Assembly (NCBI GenBank): GCA_965261725.1 | Contig: CBDHDU010000016.1 | Span: forward strand, 1-64,000 | DNA: 64,000 nt | Direction of reading: 5' to 3' | From: CANDOC01 sp965261725 | GTDB taxonomy: Bacteria > Pseudomonadota > Gammaproteobacteria > Pseudomonadales > Endozoicomonadaceae | Shown: positions 1-10,176 of the stretch, piece by piece | Numbering within the stretch: the stretch's first letter is position 1 | Layout: every line of letters starts with the position of its first letter | The notes under the pieces: generated by a model | The model's input: the letters and a program-made list of their open reading frames with translations, nothing else | Databases searched by the model: none | Told to the model about the DNA's origin: nothing | Program-made: the position numbers and the translations under genes

Positions 1-55
1 AAAAAGCATCAAACCCGATCAAAAACATGCTTCACAAACTGGAGCAACTTTTCTG

Positions 56-802
56 ATGCGACAGGGATTGCTGCAAATGATGGCAGCAGCTATATCGCTG
101 TCATTCCCCGGCTGGGCGCAGGGGCAACCTCAGGCATTTGAAGCCCGCGCGCTGATTAATGCCATTGACCGGGCGGTGCTTTCCGCAGAGCTGGCGGCTA
201 AAGTGTCACACCTTCCTAAACGCCCGGGGGAACAGTTCCGCCGTGGCGATCTGCTGGTCGGTCTTGACTGCTCATTATATGAAGCGCAGGCAACTAAAGT
301 TCTGGCTGAAAACAAAGCGGCTGAAATCCGCTTTCGCAATGCTCAGAAACTCAATGAGCTGCGCTCCATCGGAACGCTGGAAGTGGCGCTCGCCGAATCG
401 GCATGGGAGCAGTCTCAGGCCGAACTGAATATTGCCCACCTGAATACTGACCGCTGTGAAATCCGCGCGCCGTTTGATGGTCGGGTTGTCACTGTCGCCG
501 TTAACCAGCATGAGTATATCCGCGGTCAGGAAGAAGTGATTGAAATTGTCGCAGACCGTCAACTGGAAGCTGAAGTTGTCGTTCCTGCCGACTGGCTCGA
601 ATGGTTGCAGATTGGTCAGCCGTTTAACATCACCGTTGATGAAACCGGCTCAACATTGCAAGCCAGAATCATTTCCATCAGCCCTGCGATTGATGCAGTA
701 AGTCAGACCATTCTGCTGCGGGCAGGATTACCGGAAGACAATGCACTGATGCCGGGCATGAGTGCCACTGCCTATTTTGAAAACCAGATTAAAAGTCAGT
801 AG
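56..802 (+). CDS. HlyD-family periplasmic adaptor
   Basis: A 248-residue membrane-fusion/adaptor protein. Residues 1-23 form a Sec-type signal peptide ending near GWAQGQ. A split biotinyl-lipoyl-like domain follows: the first half is around RPGEQFRRGDLLVGLD, the coiled-coil hairpin spans about residues 75-125, and the second half is around CEIRAPFDGRVV. A beta-barrel region ends in LMPGMSATAYF. Such adaptors bridge an inner-membrane pump to a TolC-type outer-membrane channel. It ends 21 bases before the giant surface-protein gene and heads a run of four co-oriented genes, so a role in exporting that protein is inferred. It is shorter than most RND adaptors. The beginning of the operon may lie outside the window. 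Confidence 0.85.
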   Translation: MRQGLLQMMAAAISLSFPGWAQGQPQAFEARALINAIDRAVLSAELAAKVSHLPKRPGEQFRRGDLLVGLDCSLYEAQATKVLAENKAAEIRFRNAQKLNELRSIGTLEVALAESAWEQSQAELNIAHLNTDRCEIRAPFDGRVVTVAVNQHEYIRGQEEVIEIVADRQLEAEVVVPADWLEWLQIGQPFNITVDETGSTLQARIISISPAIDAVSQTILLRAGLPEDNALMPGMSATAYFENQIKSQ

Positions 803-823
803 TCCGGCTTCAGGGAACGTATC

Positions 824-3800
824 ATGGATAAGAAAAGCAAGACAAAAAAATCCTCAGCACCCTTCCAGCGCAAGCCATTGATCACGGCGCTGGAGCCACG
901 CATATTGCTGGATGGTGCCGCCGTTGCTACCACTGCCGAAATGACAACAGATGTTGCGTTTCAGCAAAACAGTACACCCGATACGCCTGCTGCTCCTGTT
1001 GAAGGCTCTGTTGTTCAGGACAGCGAAGTTCCGGCGGTTACCGGTAATAATACCTCATCCGGAAAAACGGTTGCCTTTATTGATACCAGCATTTCTGACT
1101 ATCAGCAGTTAGTCGACAGTCTGGACGGAAAAGCTGATGTTTACCTGATTGGTGCTGATAATAACGGTCTGGCAATCATTGCTGATACATTACAGGGGCA
1201 GTCTGGTATTGAAGCCGTTCATATCTATTCCCACGGTGATGATGGCGAAATCCAACTGGGTAACACCACCATCAATCAGAATACGATTGAAAGCTATAGC
1301 GATGTTCTGAATCAGATTGGCAACACACTGAGTGATAATGGCGATATTCTGCTTTACGGCTGCTATGTCGGCTCCAACGGTGAAGGTCAGACCTTCATTA
1401 ACCGTTTTGCCGAGTTGACGGGTGCTGATGTTGCCGCATCAGATGATCTCACCGGTGCATCAGCTCTCGGGGGCGACTGGGAACTGGAAGCCAGATCAGG
1501 TGAAATTGAAGCATCACCACTGGTGGTTACCGGTTATGAGGGGGTGCTGGCTCCGGTTATCACTCAGCTCGCTAATAGTGTTGCATTCACGGAAGGCGGA
1601 AGCCCTGTTATTGTTGACAGCGATATAGCAATCAATGGTGGCAGTTCTTATACCGAAGGCTATATCCGCTTTTCGGTTACTGACTCTAATGCCGGTGATC
1701 AGTTTACATTAACCAGTGCCGGCGATATTAATGCTTCCGGCGCTATTTCCGTTGATGGAAATAATGATGTATTTCTGGGCAACGGTTCCGGGCGTGATCG
1801 TATTGGTTCGATTGATGCAGTTGAGAATGGTCAGAATGGACAGCCACTGAAAATCCTGTTTTCCAGCCCATTACCAAACGCCGGATTTGAAGATGATGCT
1901 GCCAACTGGGATATTGTGAACCAGCAATATGGTGACAGTGCGGGCGAAATTAATTTTGATAATTACACTATCCCCCTTGCAAACAGAAGTGGTTATTCCG
2001 GAGGATATGGCACAACGAAAGTTCAGCCTAATGACGATACATCCTTCACCGGTACAATCGCCTCAGGGCAAGGTGTTGATGGCAGCAAGGCGCTCTATTT
2101 ACACAGTAGCGGAGATATTTTCCGGGGTGATGCAGATAGCAGTGCCGGGGAAAAAACCGATGGCTATGGCTCAATTCACGGACCTTATGCTACAAGTGAT
2201 GTTGTTACTGTTGCTGACGGAGACAGCTTGTCACTCGACTTCAATGCAAAAGGTACAAGTGACGATTACGAAGTTTTTGGGGTATTACGTCGTGTCGATG
2301 GCGATGGAAACTTTATCGACAGCACTGATGTTGGTACGGAAAATACCCGTAACAACATTGTATTATTTGCAGAGCGGGGAGACGATACCAACGGCTACAA
2401 AACCGTCACGTATAACAATTTACAAGCGGGAAATTATCGCTTCCAGTTCATTGGCGGTACCTATGACTACACCGGTGGTTTGCTTGTCGGATCAAACCTT
2501 TACGTGGACAACATCCGCCTGATTTCAAGCACAACCGTCAATGATTCCGTTGCTTCGACAATTGCCCGTCAGGTTGCTTATCAAAATACTGCCGATGATG
2601 CACCAACCTCACGCACAATGACAGTTGAAGCGGCTGATTCGAACGGTGGTATCGGTTCAGACACCACAACCCTCAATATCAGCTTAACGAATGATGCCCC
2701 ATCCTTCAGTGGCAATGCGACCCTTGCCAGTGTTAATGAGGATACCCTGAGTCCCGCAGGTTCAACTGTGAACAGTCTATTCACCCCCGTATTCACGGAC
2801 CCTGACGCAGCATACGATCCGAAAGATACGCTGGCAGGCATTGTTATCACGGCAGACAGCAGCACTGAAAGCCAGGGCACATGGCAGTATTCCACCAATG
2901 GTAGTGACTGGCATGAAGTCGGGGCTGTATCAAGCGACACAGGGCTTATGCTTTCATCCGATACACTAATTCGTTTCAACCCCGCAGAAAACTATCACGG
3001 AACACCGGGCAGTCTTTCTGTACATGCAGTGGACAGTTCAACATCACTGACATTTACAGATGGCAGTAACCGGGAAGCCTTTGATACCGGCAGTGACGGG
3101 CAAACCTCTTCTGTTTCAGCAGCGCCAGCTCAGCTAGAAACGATGATTTCCCCCCAGAATGACAATCCAACCGTTACAGCAGGAACACCGTCCTCAACTC
3201 TTGTTGAGGACAGCGGGACTGAAAACAGTAACTCTGGCACCAGCAGCAGCGTCATTAATCTCACAACGAGTGATATTGATGCCGGAGACAGCGTCAGCTT
3301 TGATACGGCTTTCCTTACCAGCCAGGGCTGGGGGTCAGCCGACGGCGGGCTAAGCTATTCAAAGGCCGGAACTTATGGTAGCGCAACCCTTACCATCACT
3401 TCGGGTCAAATCAGTTATCAGCTGAATAATACAGATAACGATACCGAAGCACTGGCTGAGGGAGATAATGCCACTGACAGTTTCACTATTCAGGTACAAG
3501 ATACTCAAGGTGGTTCTGACAGTGTTGAGGCTGTCTTCTATATTCAGGGAGGTAATGACACACCACTGTTTGTTGAGATCATACCGCAAGACAACAATGA
3601 AGATAATAACCCTCCTTTCAATGGCACGAACCCCGGCGAAGATACCGAAGCTCTTGATAATGGCCAGTTAAAATTTGGTACCGGTTCACAGGATTCCGTA
3701 AACAGCAACACCGGCATGCTGGAGCAACCGTTTTACTATCGGGATGGTGAACGGTTCAAGCTGACTTACAGTAATTATGCACTCAACATGGCCATCGGCA

Positions 3801-6610
3801 GTGGCGGTGATGGCAGTGACGACTGGAACCTGAATGGTGAGGTTAATAAATCCCCCACCTATAGCAATGTTGAAGTTGATAACAGTGGGTATTTCAATGG
3901 TTCCGGTATCATTATTTTCAAAGGCAACATCACCGTTGATGGCACTGATCTGGAAGTCACTCACACTTACTCATTGGGTGAAAATGATGCGTTCATCAAG
4001 GTCACTACTTCCATTCGCAATCTTGACAACAACCCAACTGACAATCTCAGAATATGGGTCGGCACCAAGGATGATTACATTGCCGGCAGCGATTCTCCGG
4101 CCAAAACCAAAGGTAATATTATCAACGGTGTATTCACACCAACTACCAGTGCTGACCAACCGGCCTCGGCAATTCAGGTTTACAGTGGTGACAGTGCCGT
4201 ACTGTTTTATTCGACTTCCGATAAAGTCAACACCATCATTCATACTCACTATAATTGGGATCAGTTGCTTGATATAGATCCAGCCGAATCCATCTATCAA
4301 CAACCCGCTGATGACGGCAGCTATGGAATGTATATCCGCCTTGATGATCTTGCTGCCGGAGAGAGTGAATCCTTTGACTGGTTCTACACTGCCGGAGCGC
4401 TCTCACAAGTCAATGATATTGTTTACCAGATAGCACTTGATTCTAGCGATGGTTTAACCGAGACCAACGGCACACTATCTTCTTCAGGCGAGTTAACCCT
4501 TCTGGATCATGATCTGACCGATGAAGTGTCCGTGAGCATATCGGGCGTCAGTGCTGTACAAAAAGTAGCATTTGGAGAGCAGATTCCATCCAGTAGCCTG
4601 CAGCCCAGCCTTGACGAACTGTTACCAATGCTCAGTCTTGATACAGAGCAAGTACTTGACAGTCAACATTCCACCGGAACCGTTAACTGGTCATTTGACT
4701 CGGCCGGAGAAGCATTTGATTACCTCAAGATCGGCGAACAACTGGTTCTTACCTATACATTGACGGCTACTGACAATCACGGTGCAAGTTCGACCCATGC
4801 GCTTGATATCACCATCAATGGTCGCGATGATGCACCAACACACAATCTGCCCTCCACTCCCGTTATAGATGAAGACAGTGCTCTGGTTTTCTCAGATGCC
4901 AATAACAATGCAATCACCATTGGCATTACTGATGAGGAACAGCTCACGACAACCCTTATAGTAAATAACAGTGCAGGTACGTTGCTGATTACCAATACTG
5001 AAGGCGTGACCGTTAATAACAACGGCAGCGCATCAGTACAGCTGACCGGCAGCCGCGCTGAAATCAATGCCGCCCTGCAGGGTTTAACTTTCCAACCGGC
5101 GGCCAACAGATATGGTTCAGCTTCACTGACAATCGCCAGTACTGATAGCTCAACAACTCAGACAGATACCCTGTTAATCAGTATTCAGCCCGTTAACGAT
5201 GCTCCGGTTGCCAACAACGACTCTGGTCTGGCAATTGAAAGTGGCGGCACCCAGAACGCAACGGCAGGTAGCGATGCAGCAGGCAACGTACTGGATAATG
5301 ACACTGATATTGATACCGGTGATTCACTGATCGTATCAGGCATCACTTTTGGCAACACCACGCTGGCGGTAAGCGAAAGCAACACCACAAGGATTACTGG
5401 TGATTTCGGTACACTGGAAATTGGAGCTGACGGCAGCTACCGCTACGTTATTGATGAAACCAATCCGGCAGTTCAGGCTCTGCGCACCACCGGGCAGCAA
5501 ATAACAGACACTTTCAGTTATCAGATCAAAGATAGCGGCGACCCGCTTGGAGAAAACACCGAATCACTGGAAGCTACCGGACAACTGACCATCGCGATTG
5601 ATGGCCGTAACGATCAGCCTGTCGCACTCGATACCGCTGCTGATGAAGAATGGGATTTCGGCAGAACCTACACCAAGAATATAGCCCTACTGTTTACTGA
5701 TACTGACACCAGCACCTATGGCGAAGACCTGGATTTTACCATCACAGGCTTACCCCCCGGGCTAACGTATGATGCTGACAGCGGAATTATTTCCGGCGCA
5801 CCCACCCGGCCAGGTACCTTTATTATTACAATGACGGCTACCGACAGATCAGGTGCATCCATCAGCCGGGAATACCAACTGGAAGTGATTCCTCCGGCGC
5901 AAGAGTCTACAAAGACAACACCAACGGAAAGCAATGATATTCCTGCCCCGGATATCGACACAACGCCCGTTGAAACACAGCTCTCTGATTTGCCAGACGG
6001 ACTAGTTGACCCAACAGGTAATGATGACCCTTCAGACGACTCCGGCTTTCTGGAAGGGTCAGCAACACCTACCAGCTTTGAAATCGAAGCCGAAAACATT
6101 GAAATAGATACTCGCCCCTCAATCATGGCTTCCGTTGATGTCAACGTGACAGATTCCGGCGAGGTCGTGTTTACAGATGATCAGTTACAGGCATTTGATG
6201 TTGTCTCCATGCGGATAGACAACATTGATCACTCTTCAGAACTGCTGCAGGTCAGCATTGTTGACAATATCACGCAAGATCAGATTTACACCGGCACCCT
6301 GGGTGATGGTACGCCACTGCCTGAATGGGTCACTGTCGATTCTGAAACGGGTAGTGTCAGCGCCAACCCGCCGGAAGATGAAGATGAGGTTATCATACGG
6401 GTCAAGGCCACAGGCTACGATGGCAATATCCGGATTCTCGAAATCAAGTTAAATCTTCAACAGCTACGTGACAATAACAACACTGGCGATACAGCAACCA
6501 ATGACCAGACCGTCTTTGTTCCGTTTTCTGAACAGGTCACAGAGAAAATTGACAAGCAGAATGAGCATGGAGAACAGCTTGTTGCTGCGCTAAAACCAGA
6601 CAAGGACTGA
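824..6610 (+). CDS. Giant LEPR-XLL / DUF4347 / cadherin-like / VCBS surface protein
   Basis: A 1928-residue predicted extracellular protein. Its N-terminus has no classical signal peptide; instead a Lys-rich start is followed by LEPRILLDGA (about residues 24-33), the LEPR-XLL motif of very large exported proteins. A DUF4347 domain covers about residues 80-240 (VHIYSHGDDGEIQLG, LLYGCYVGSNGEGQ). Cadherin-like/Ig-like repeats with NDAP-type joints follow, then a VCBS-type repeat (about 1459-1602) and a dystroglycan-type cadherin-like domain (about 1606-1690, GLPPGLTYDADSGIISG). The body is rich in Asp, Asn, Ser and Thr and poor in Cys, typical of an adhesin. I see no GGxGxD RTX repeats and no C-terminal membrane anchor. 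AGGGA lies 6-7 bases upstream of the ATG. The flanking adaptor and M50/HlyD genes are its likely export apparatus. Confidence 0.85.
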   Translation: MDKKSKTKKSSAPFQRKPLITALEPRILLDGAAVATTAEMTTDVAFQQNSTPDTPAAPVEGSVVQDSEVPAVTGNNTSSGKTVAFIDTSISDYQQLVDSLDGKADVYLIGADNNGLAIIADTLQGQSGIEAVHIYSHGDDGEIQLGNTTINQNTIESYSDVLNQIGNTLSDNGDILLYGCYVGSNGEGQTFINRFAELTGADVAASDDLTGASALGGDWELEARSGEIEASPLVVTGYEGVLAPVITQLANSVAFTEGGSPVIVDSDIAINGGSSYTEGYIRFSVTDSNAGDQFTLTSAGDINASGAISVDGNNDVFLGNGSGRDRIGSIDAVENGQNGQPLKILFSSPLPNAGFEDDAANWDIVNQQYGDSAGEINFDNYTIPLANRSGYSGGYGTTKVQPNDDTSFTGTIASGQGVDGSKALYLHSSGDIFRGDADSSAGEKTDGYGSIHGPYATSDVVTVADGDSLSLDFNAKGTSDDYEVFGVLRRVDGDGNFIDSTDVGTENTRNNIVLFAERGDDTNGYKTVTYNNLQAGNYRFQFIGGTYDYTGGLLVGSNLYVDNIRLISSTTVNDSVASTIARQVAYQNTADDAPTSRTMTVEAADSNGGIGSDTTTLNISLTNDAPSFSGNATLASVNEDTLSPAGSTVNSLFTPVFTDPDAAYDPKDTLAGIVITADSSTESQGTWQYSTNGSDWHEVGAVSSDTGLMLSSDTLIRFNPAENYHGTPGSLSVHAVDSSTSLTFTDGSNREAFDTGSDGQTSSVSAAPAQLETMISPQNDNPTVTAGTPSSTLVEDSGTENSNSGTSSSVINLTTSDIDAGDSVSFDTAFLTSQGWGSADGGLSYSKAGTYGSATLTITSGQISYQLNNTDNDTEALAEGDNATDSFTIQVQDTQGGSDSVEAVFYIQGGNDTPLFVEIIPQDNNEDNNPPFNGTNPGEDTEALDNGQLKFGTGSQDSVNSNTGMLEQPFYYRDGERFKLTYSNYALNMAIGSGGDGSDDWNLNGEVNKSPTYSNVEVDNSGYFNGSGIIIFKGNITVDGTDLEVTHTYSLGENDAFIKVTTSIRNLDNNPTDNLRIWVGTKDDYIAGSDSPAKTKGNIINGVFTPTTSADQPASAIQVYSGDSAVLFYSTSDKVNTIIHTHYNWDQLLDIDPAESIYQQPADDGSYGMYIRLDDLAAGESESFDWFYTAGALSQVNDIVYQIALDSSDGLTETNGTLSSSGELTLLDHDLTDEVSVSISGVSAVQKVAFGEQIPSSSLQPSLDELLPMLSLDTEQVLDSQHSTGTVNWSFDSAGEAFDYLKIGEQLVLTYTLTATDNHGASSTHALDITINGRDDAPTHNLPSTPVIDEDSALVFSDANNNAITIGITDEEQLTTTLIVNNSAGTLLITNTEGVTVNNNGSASVQLTGSRAEINAALQGLTFQPAANRYGSASLTIASTDSSTTQTDTLLISIQPVNDAPVANNDSGLAIESGGTQNATAGSDAAGNVLDNDTDIDTGDSLIVSGITFGNTTLAVSESNTTRITGDFGTLEIGADGSYRYVIDETNPAVQALRTTGQQITDTFSYQIKDSGDPLGENTESLEATGQLTIAIDGRNDQPVALDTAADEEWDFGRTYTKNIALLFTDTDTSTYGEDLDFTITGLPPGLTYDADSGIISGAPTRPGTFIITMTATDRSGASISREYQLEVIPPAQESTKTTPTESNDIPAPDIDTTPVETQLSDLPDGLVDPTGNDDPSDDSGFLEGSATPTSFEIEAENIEIDTRPSIMASVDVNVTDSGEVVFTDDQLQAFDVVSMRIDNIDHSSELLQVSIVDNITQDQIYTGTLGDGTPLPEWVTVDSETGSVSANPPEDEDEVIIRVKATGYDGNIRILEIKLNLQQLRDNNNTGDTATNDQTVFVPFSEQVTEKIDKQNEHGEQLVAALKPDKD

Positions 6611-6614
6611 TCCG

Positions 6615-7949
6615 GTGACTGATCACGTAGCGACACTACTCAACCTTGAGCAGCAACTGCGTCAGGCACCAAGTCTGCAGGCTTTGTATTATACCATTGT
6701 CAATCAGACCCATCAGTGCACGCCCTATATCCAGAGTGCGCTGTTAACCGGCAATGATCTGCAGCACCTGAGTGTCGTAGCGGCTGCAGATATACCCTCC
6801 ATTGACCATACATCTCCATTTGTCACCTGGATTGAAAAACTTTCCAAAACACTGGCAAAAGATGAGCAAGCCGCAAAACTGATGACGTACGAATCATCAC
6901 AATGTGATGGTTTACTCCAGTCAGACTGGCAGGATATGAGTCCGCCGCACCTGCTCTGGTTGCCATTAAAAATAACCGCACAGACAGAACAGCCAGCAGG
7001 CGCCCTGCTGTTATTCCGCAGTGAACCGTGGACATCACGGGAATGTACTGTCCTATCACATCTGTCTGGCACTATGGCTCATGCCTTATTTGCCTGGCGT
7101 CGTCAAAAACCACTGAAGAATCTTTGGCAGAAGCTGAGACACTCTAAAGCAGCGGCTACTGCATTGGTTGTTGCGATCGGGTTGATGTTTATTCCCGTTC
7201 GCCTGTCAGCACTGGCACCCTTTAAAGTTATTCCGCAAAACCCTGTCATTATTTCAGCCCCGATTCAGGGCTCGGTTAAACATATTCAGGTGCTGCCCAA
7301 CCAGCAAATTAGTCAGGGCGATTTACTGGTTCAACTTGAAGACACTGAGCTTGCCAGTGAATATGAAGTCGCACAGCAGGCGCTGCTGGTTGCCCGGGCA
7401 GAGTTGAAAACCATTCAGCAAAGCGGTTTTCTTGATCCGGCTAAAAAAGCCCGACTAGCTGAACTAAGTACCCGCGTGCACCTTAAACAAGCTGAAGTTG
7501 ATTACGCACATTCCCGTTTCGAAAAATCCCGGCTATTCGCTTCCGATCCGGGTATTGCTGTACTGGGCGATCCGGATGAATGGCGTGGCCGTCCGGTGTC
7601 TGTCGGTGAACGGATTATGTTGCTGGCTGATCCCCAAGCGGTTGAAATTGAAATCATGCTGCCGGTTGGCGATGCCATCACTTTGACGGATACCGCTGCA
7701 GTCGATTTGTTCCCGGACAGTTCGCCACTGAATATCAGCAAGGCAAAACTGCGTTACAGCAGTTATGAGCCTCAGCAAACACCTGAACAACAGCTGGCCT
7801 TCCGTCTGGTTGCTGTACTGAATCAGTCAGAAGAAATTCCTCGTATTGGCGCCAGAGGCACTGCCAAAGTTTATGGTGAACAAGTGTCGTTATTTTATTA
7901 CCTGTTCCGCCGCCCGCTGACCAGTGTTCGACAGTGGCTGGGGTGGTAA
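6615..7949 (+). CDS. GAF-like domain / transmembrane / HlyD-type adaptor fusion
   Basis: A 444-residue inner-membrane protein. Residues 1-165 are soluble and resemble a degenerate GAF domain (sensory-like fold, no ligand assigned). One membrane helix lies at about residues 178-200 (ALVVAIGLMFIPVRLSALAPF region). Beyond it is an HlyD-like periplasmic part: a lipoyl half (GSVKHIQVLPNQQISQGDLL), a short coiled-coil hairpin and a beta-barrel. The GTG start lies 4 bases after the stop of the giant gene, with AAGGA 8 bases upstream, so translation is probably coupled. It overlaps or abuts the M50/HlyD gene. The cytoplasmic domain joined to an adaptor suggests regulated assembly of an export complex; this is inference. 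Confidence 0.75.
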   Translation: MTDHVATLLNLEQQLRQAPSLQALYYTIVNQTHQCTPYIQSALLTGNDLQHLSVVAAADIPSIDHTSPFVTWIEKLSKTLAKDEQAAKLMTYESSQCDGLLQSDWQDMSPPHLLWLPLKITAQTEQPAGALLLFRSEPWTSRECTVLSHLSGTMAHALFAWRRQKPLKNLWQKLRHSKAAATALVVAIGLMFIPVRLSALAPFKVIPQNPVIISAPIQGSVKHIQVLPNQQISQGDLLVQLEDTELASEYEVAQQALLVARAELKTIQQSGFLDPAKKARLAELSTRVHLKQAEVDYAHSRFEKSRLFASDPGIAVLGDPDEWRGRPVSVGERIMLLADPQAVEIEIMLPVGDAITLTDTAAVDLFPDSSPLNISKAKLRYSSYEPQQTPEQQLAFRLVAVLNQSEEIPRIGARGTAKVYGEQVSLFYYLFRRPLTSVRQWLGW

Positions 7950-7950
7950 A

Positions 7951-10071
7951 GTGAGTACAGGAACACCCGTTTTACCTCAGCTGCGTCAGGATCTGCGCTT
8001 AATGCCCGCGTCTCCGAGTGAAGACGGCGCCCCCCGTTGGATGCTTTATGATCCAATTCGCAACCAGTACTTTACCTTGACGGAAACAGCCTGCCAGTTA
8101 CTAAAGCAATGGCAGCCCGGAACTGCACCCGCACAGTTTCTACAACATATCAATACAACAGAAAACACTTATTCCCCTGAAGAGCTGGAAGCATTTGCGG
8201 GCTTTCTGATCGCTAATCGCCTAACCGAAGCTCGAATGGCAGTTGATGTACAACAACTGCAACAACACCATGACAGCCAGCAGCGCAGTATCGGACAGTG
8301 GCTGCTGCATAATTATTTGTTTATCCGGATTCCTCTGGTGCGCCCGGATGCCTGGTTATCCCGCTGGATAGCACATCTCGACTGGCTGTTCTCTCCGCTA
8401 CTCCATTACCTGATATTAACGCTGGGGCTGCTTGGAATTTTTATGACGGTTCGCCAGTGGGATGCCTTTCTGGGGACGTTCCAGTACTTCTTCTCAATAG
8501 ACGGTTTATTGCTTTACGGGCTGACGCTGGTTGTCATAAAAAGCGCGCATGAACTCGGGCATGCCTTTGCAGCCAAACGCCAGGGGTGCCGGGTTTCATC
8601 TATGGGGATCGCTTTTCTGGTGATGTTTCCGGTGCTGTATACCGATACCACTGATGCCTGGCGATTAACATCGTCCTCTAAACGACTGCGTATTGTGACT
8701 GCCGGTGTGCGGGTCGAACTCTATCTCGCATTACTGGCAACTTTTCTGTGGAATATGGTGCCTGAAGGTGCTTTGAAAAGTGTGATGTTCTTTGTGGCTA
8801 CGACCAGCTGGATAACTTCACTACTGGTAAACATCAGTCCGTTCCTTCGTTTTGATGGTTACTATGCGCTTTCTGACTGGCTGGGAATGGAAAATCTTCA
8901 GCAACGGGGCTTTGCTGTCGGCCGCTGGGCATTACGCAAATATCTGTTCGGGCTTCATGACCCTTTGCCTGAACCATTATCCCGTTCACGCACCCGGCTC
9001 CTGATCATTTACGCCTGGGGAACCTGGCTGTATCGCTTCTTTTTGTTTCTGGGTATTGCCCTGCTGGTATACCACCTGTTTTTTAAAGCGCTTGGGATCT
9101 TCCTGTTTGTAGTGGAAATACTTTGGTTTATTGTGCTGCCGGTCTGGAAAGAAGCCTGCACCTGGTGGCTGCGGCGTCATGATTTTCAGCCCTCATTAAA
9201 ACAATGGCTCTTGCGCTCTGTAGTAATGCTTTTGTTAATGAGTGCCATAGTTCCGCTGCCCAGTCGGATTCATATTCCTGCTGTACTCAAAGCTGAAAAT
9301 TTTCAGACTCTTTTCGCACCGGAAGATGCCCGTGTTATCGACGTTTTGACAGAGGAAGGGGAATGGGTTAAAGAAGGACAACTGCTGATAACAATGACAT
9401 CAGAAGCATTAGATTTTGAACTGCAACAAGTTTCTGAAAACATCGCCCTGATTCATACCCTCCTGAATCGCAAAGCCAGTTCCACTATTGAACGAGACGG
9501 TGCATCTATTCTGAAACAACAGTTAAGCCGGTTAAAAGAGAGTCAGGAAGGGCTGGAATCACGATCCGAAAAACTCAGGGTTTATGCCCCTTTTTTCGGA
9601 CGCGTAACCCAACTGGCAGAGTTGCATCCCGGCATCTGGATGCAGTCATCCAGCCCGCTGGTATCCATTATGAATCCAGCCATGATGGAAATTGAAGGTT
9701 ATCTTAAAGCTCAGGATATTGAATTAACCGGGGCGTCTGACCACGGTCACTTTATCGCGGATAATGGTCAAACCCCAACCTTACCGGTAACACTTGAAAC
9801 GATTGATATCAGTGCTGCTTACAGCCTTGCTTCTGCCGAACTCGCTTCACTCTATAATGGCAGTATTGCGGTGCGACATACCGATAACAATACCCTAGTA
9901 CCGGAACAAGAGCTCTACCACGCTCGATTATCTGTAGCCCCATTAGAGGCAGCACCTGCATTAACCGCCCGGATACCCGGCACCGTCGTCATTTACGGTG
10001 ACTGGAACAGCTGGCTCTGGTATCACATGCGCAGAATAACCGCCATTCTGATTCGGGAAAGTGGCTTTTAA
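7951..10071 (+). CDS. PqqD-like / M50 site-2-type metalloprotease / HlyD-like fusion
   Basis: A polytopic membrane protein of about 706 residues. The N-terminus resembles PqqD-type domains (WMLYDPIRNQYFTLTETA). Several membrane helices carry HELGH (His200, Glu201, His204, numbered from the GTG at 7951) and a second M50 motif NISPFLRFDGYY whose Asp is the usual third zinc ligand. After more membrane helices, about residues 430-700 form an HlyD-like periplasmic part with a coiled coil and lipoyl-like halves (ARVIDVLTEEGEWVKEGQLL). A GTG at 7924 is an alternative start overlapping the upstream gene; 7951 follows that gene's stop by one base and is preferred. Similar fusions are known beside large exported proteins. 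Whether the site is proteolytic or structural is unknown. Confidence 0.75.
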   Translation: MSTGTPVLPQLRQDLRLMPASPSEDGAPRWMLYDPIRNQYFTLTETACQLLKQWQPGTAPAQFLQHINTTENTYSPEELEAFAGFLIANRLTEARMAVDVQQLQQHHDSQQRSIGQWLLHNYLFIRIPLVRPDAWLSRWIAHLDWLFSPLLHYLILTLGLLGIFMTVRQWDAFLGTFQYFFSIDGLLLYGLTLVVIKSAHELGHAFAAKRQGCRVSSMGIAFLVMFPVLYTDTTDAWRLTSSSKRLRIVTAGVRVELYLALLATFLWNMVPEGALKSVMFFVATTSWITSLLVNISPFLRFDGYYALSDWLGMENLQQRGFAVGRWALRKYLFGLHDPLPEPLSRSRTRLLIIYAWGTWLYRFFLFLGIALLVYHLFFKALGIFLFVVEILWFIVLPVWKEACTWWLRRHDFQPSLKQWLLRSVVMLLLMSAIVPLPSRIHIPAVLKAENFQTLFAPEDARVIDVLTEEGEWVKEGQLLITMTSEALDFELQQVSENIALIHTLLNRKASSTIERDGASILKQQLSRLKESQEGLESRSEKLRVYAPFFGRVTQLAELHPGIWMQSSSPLVSIMNPAMMEIEGYLKAQDIELTGASDHGHFIADNGQTPTLPVTLETIDISAAYSLASAELASLYNGSIAVRHTDNNTLVPEQELYHARLSVAPLEAAPALTARIPGTVVIYGDWNSWLWYHMRRITAILIRESGF

Positions 10072-10176
10072 TTCATGCTCATTTATTCATATTTGATACT
10101 GTTTTTATTTTTCCTGACAGAAACCAACGTGCCCAAGCAGTTTAAAATTACTTCTTAAGGTAAGCTTCTGCTTCAC

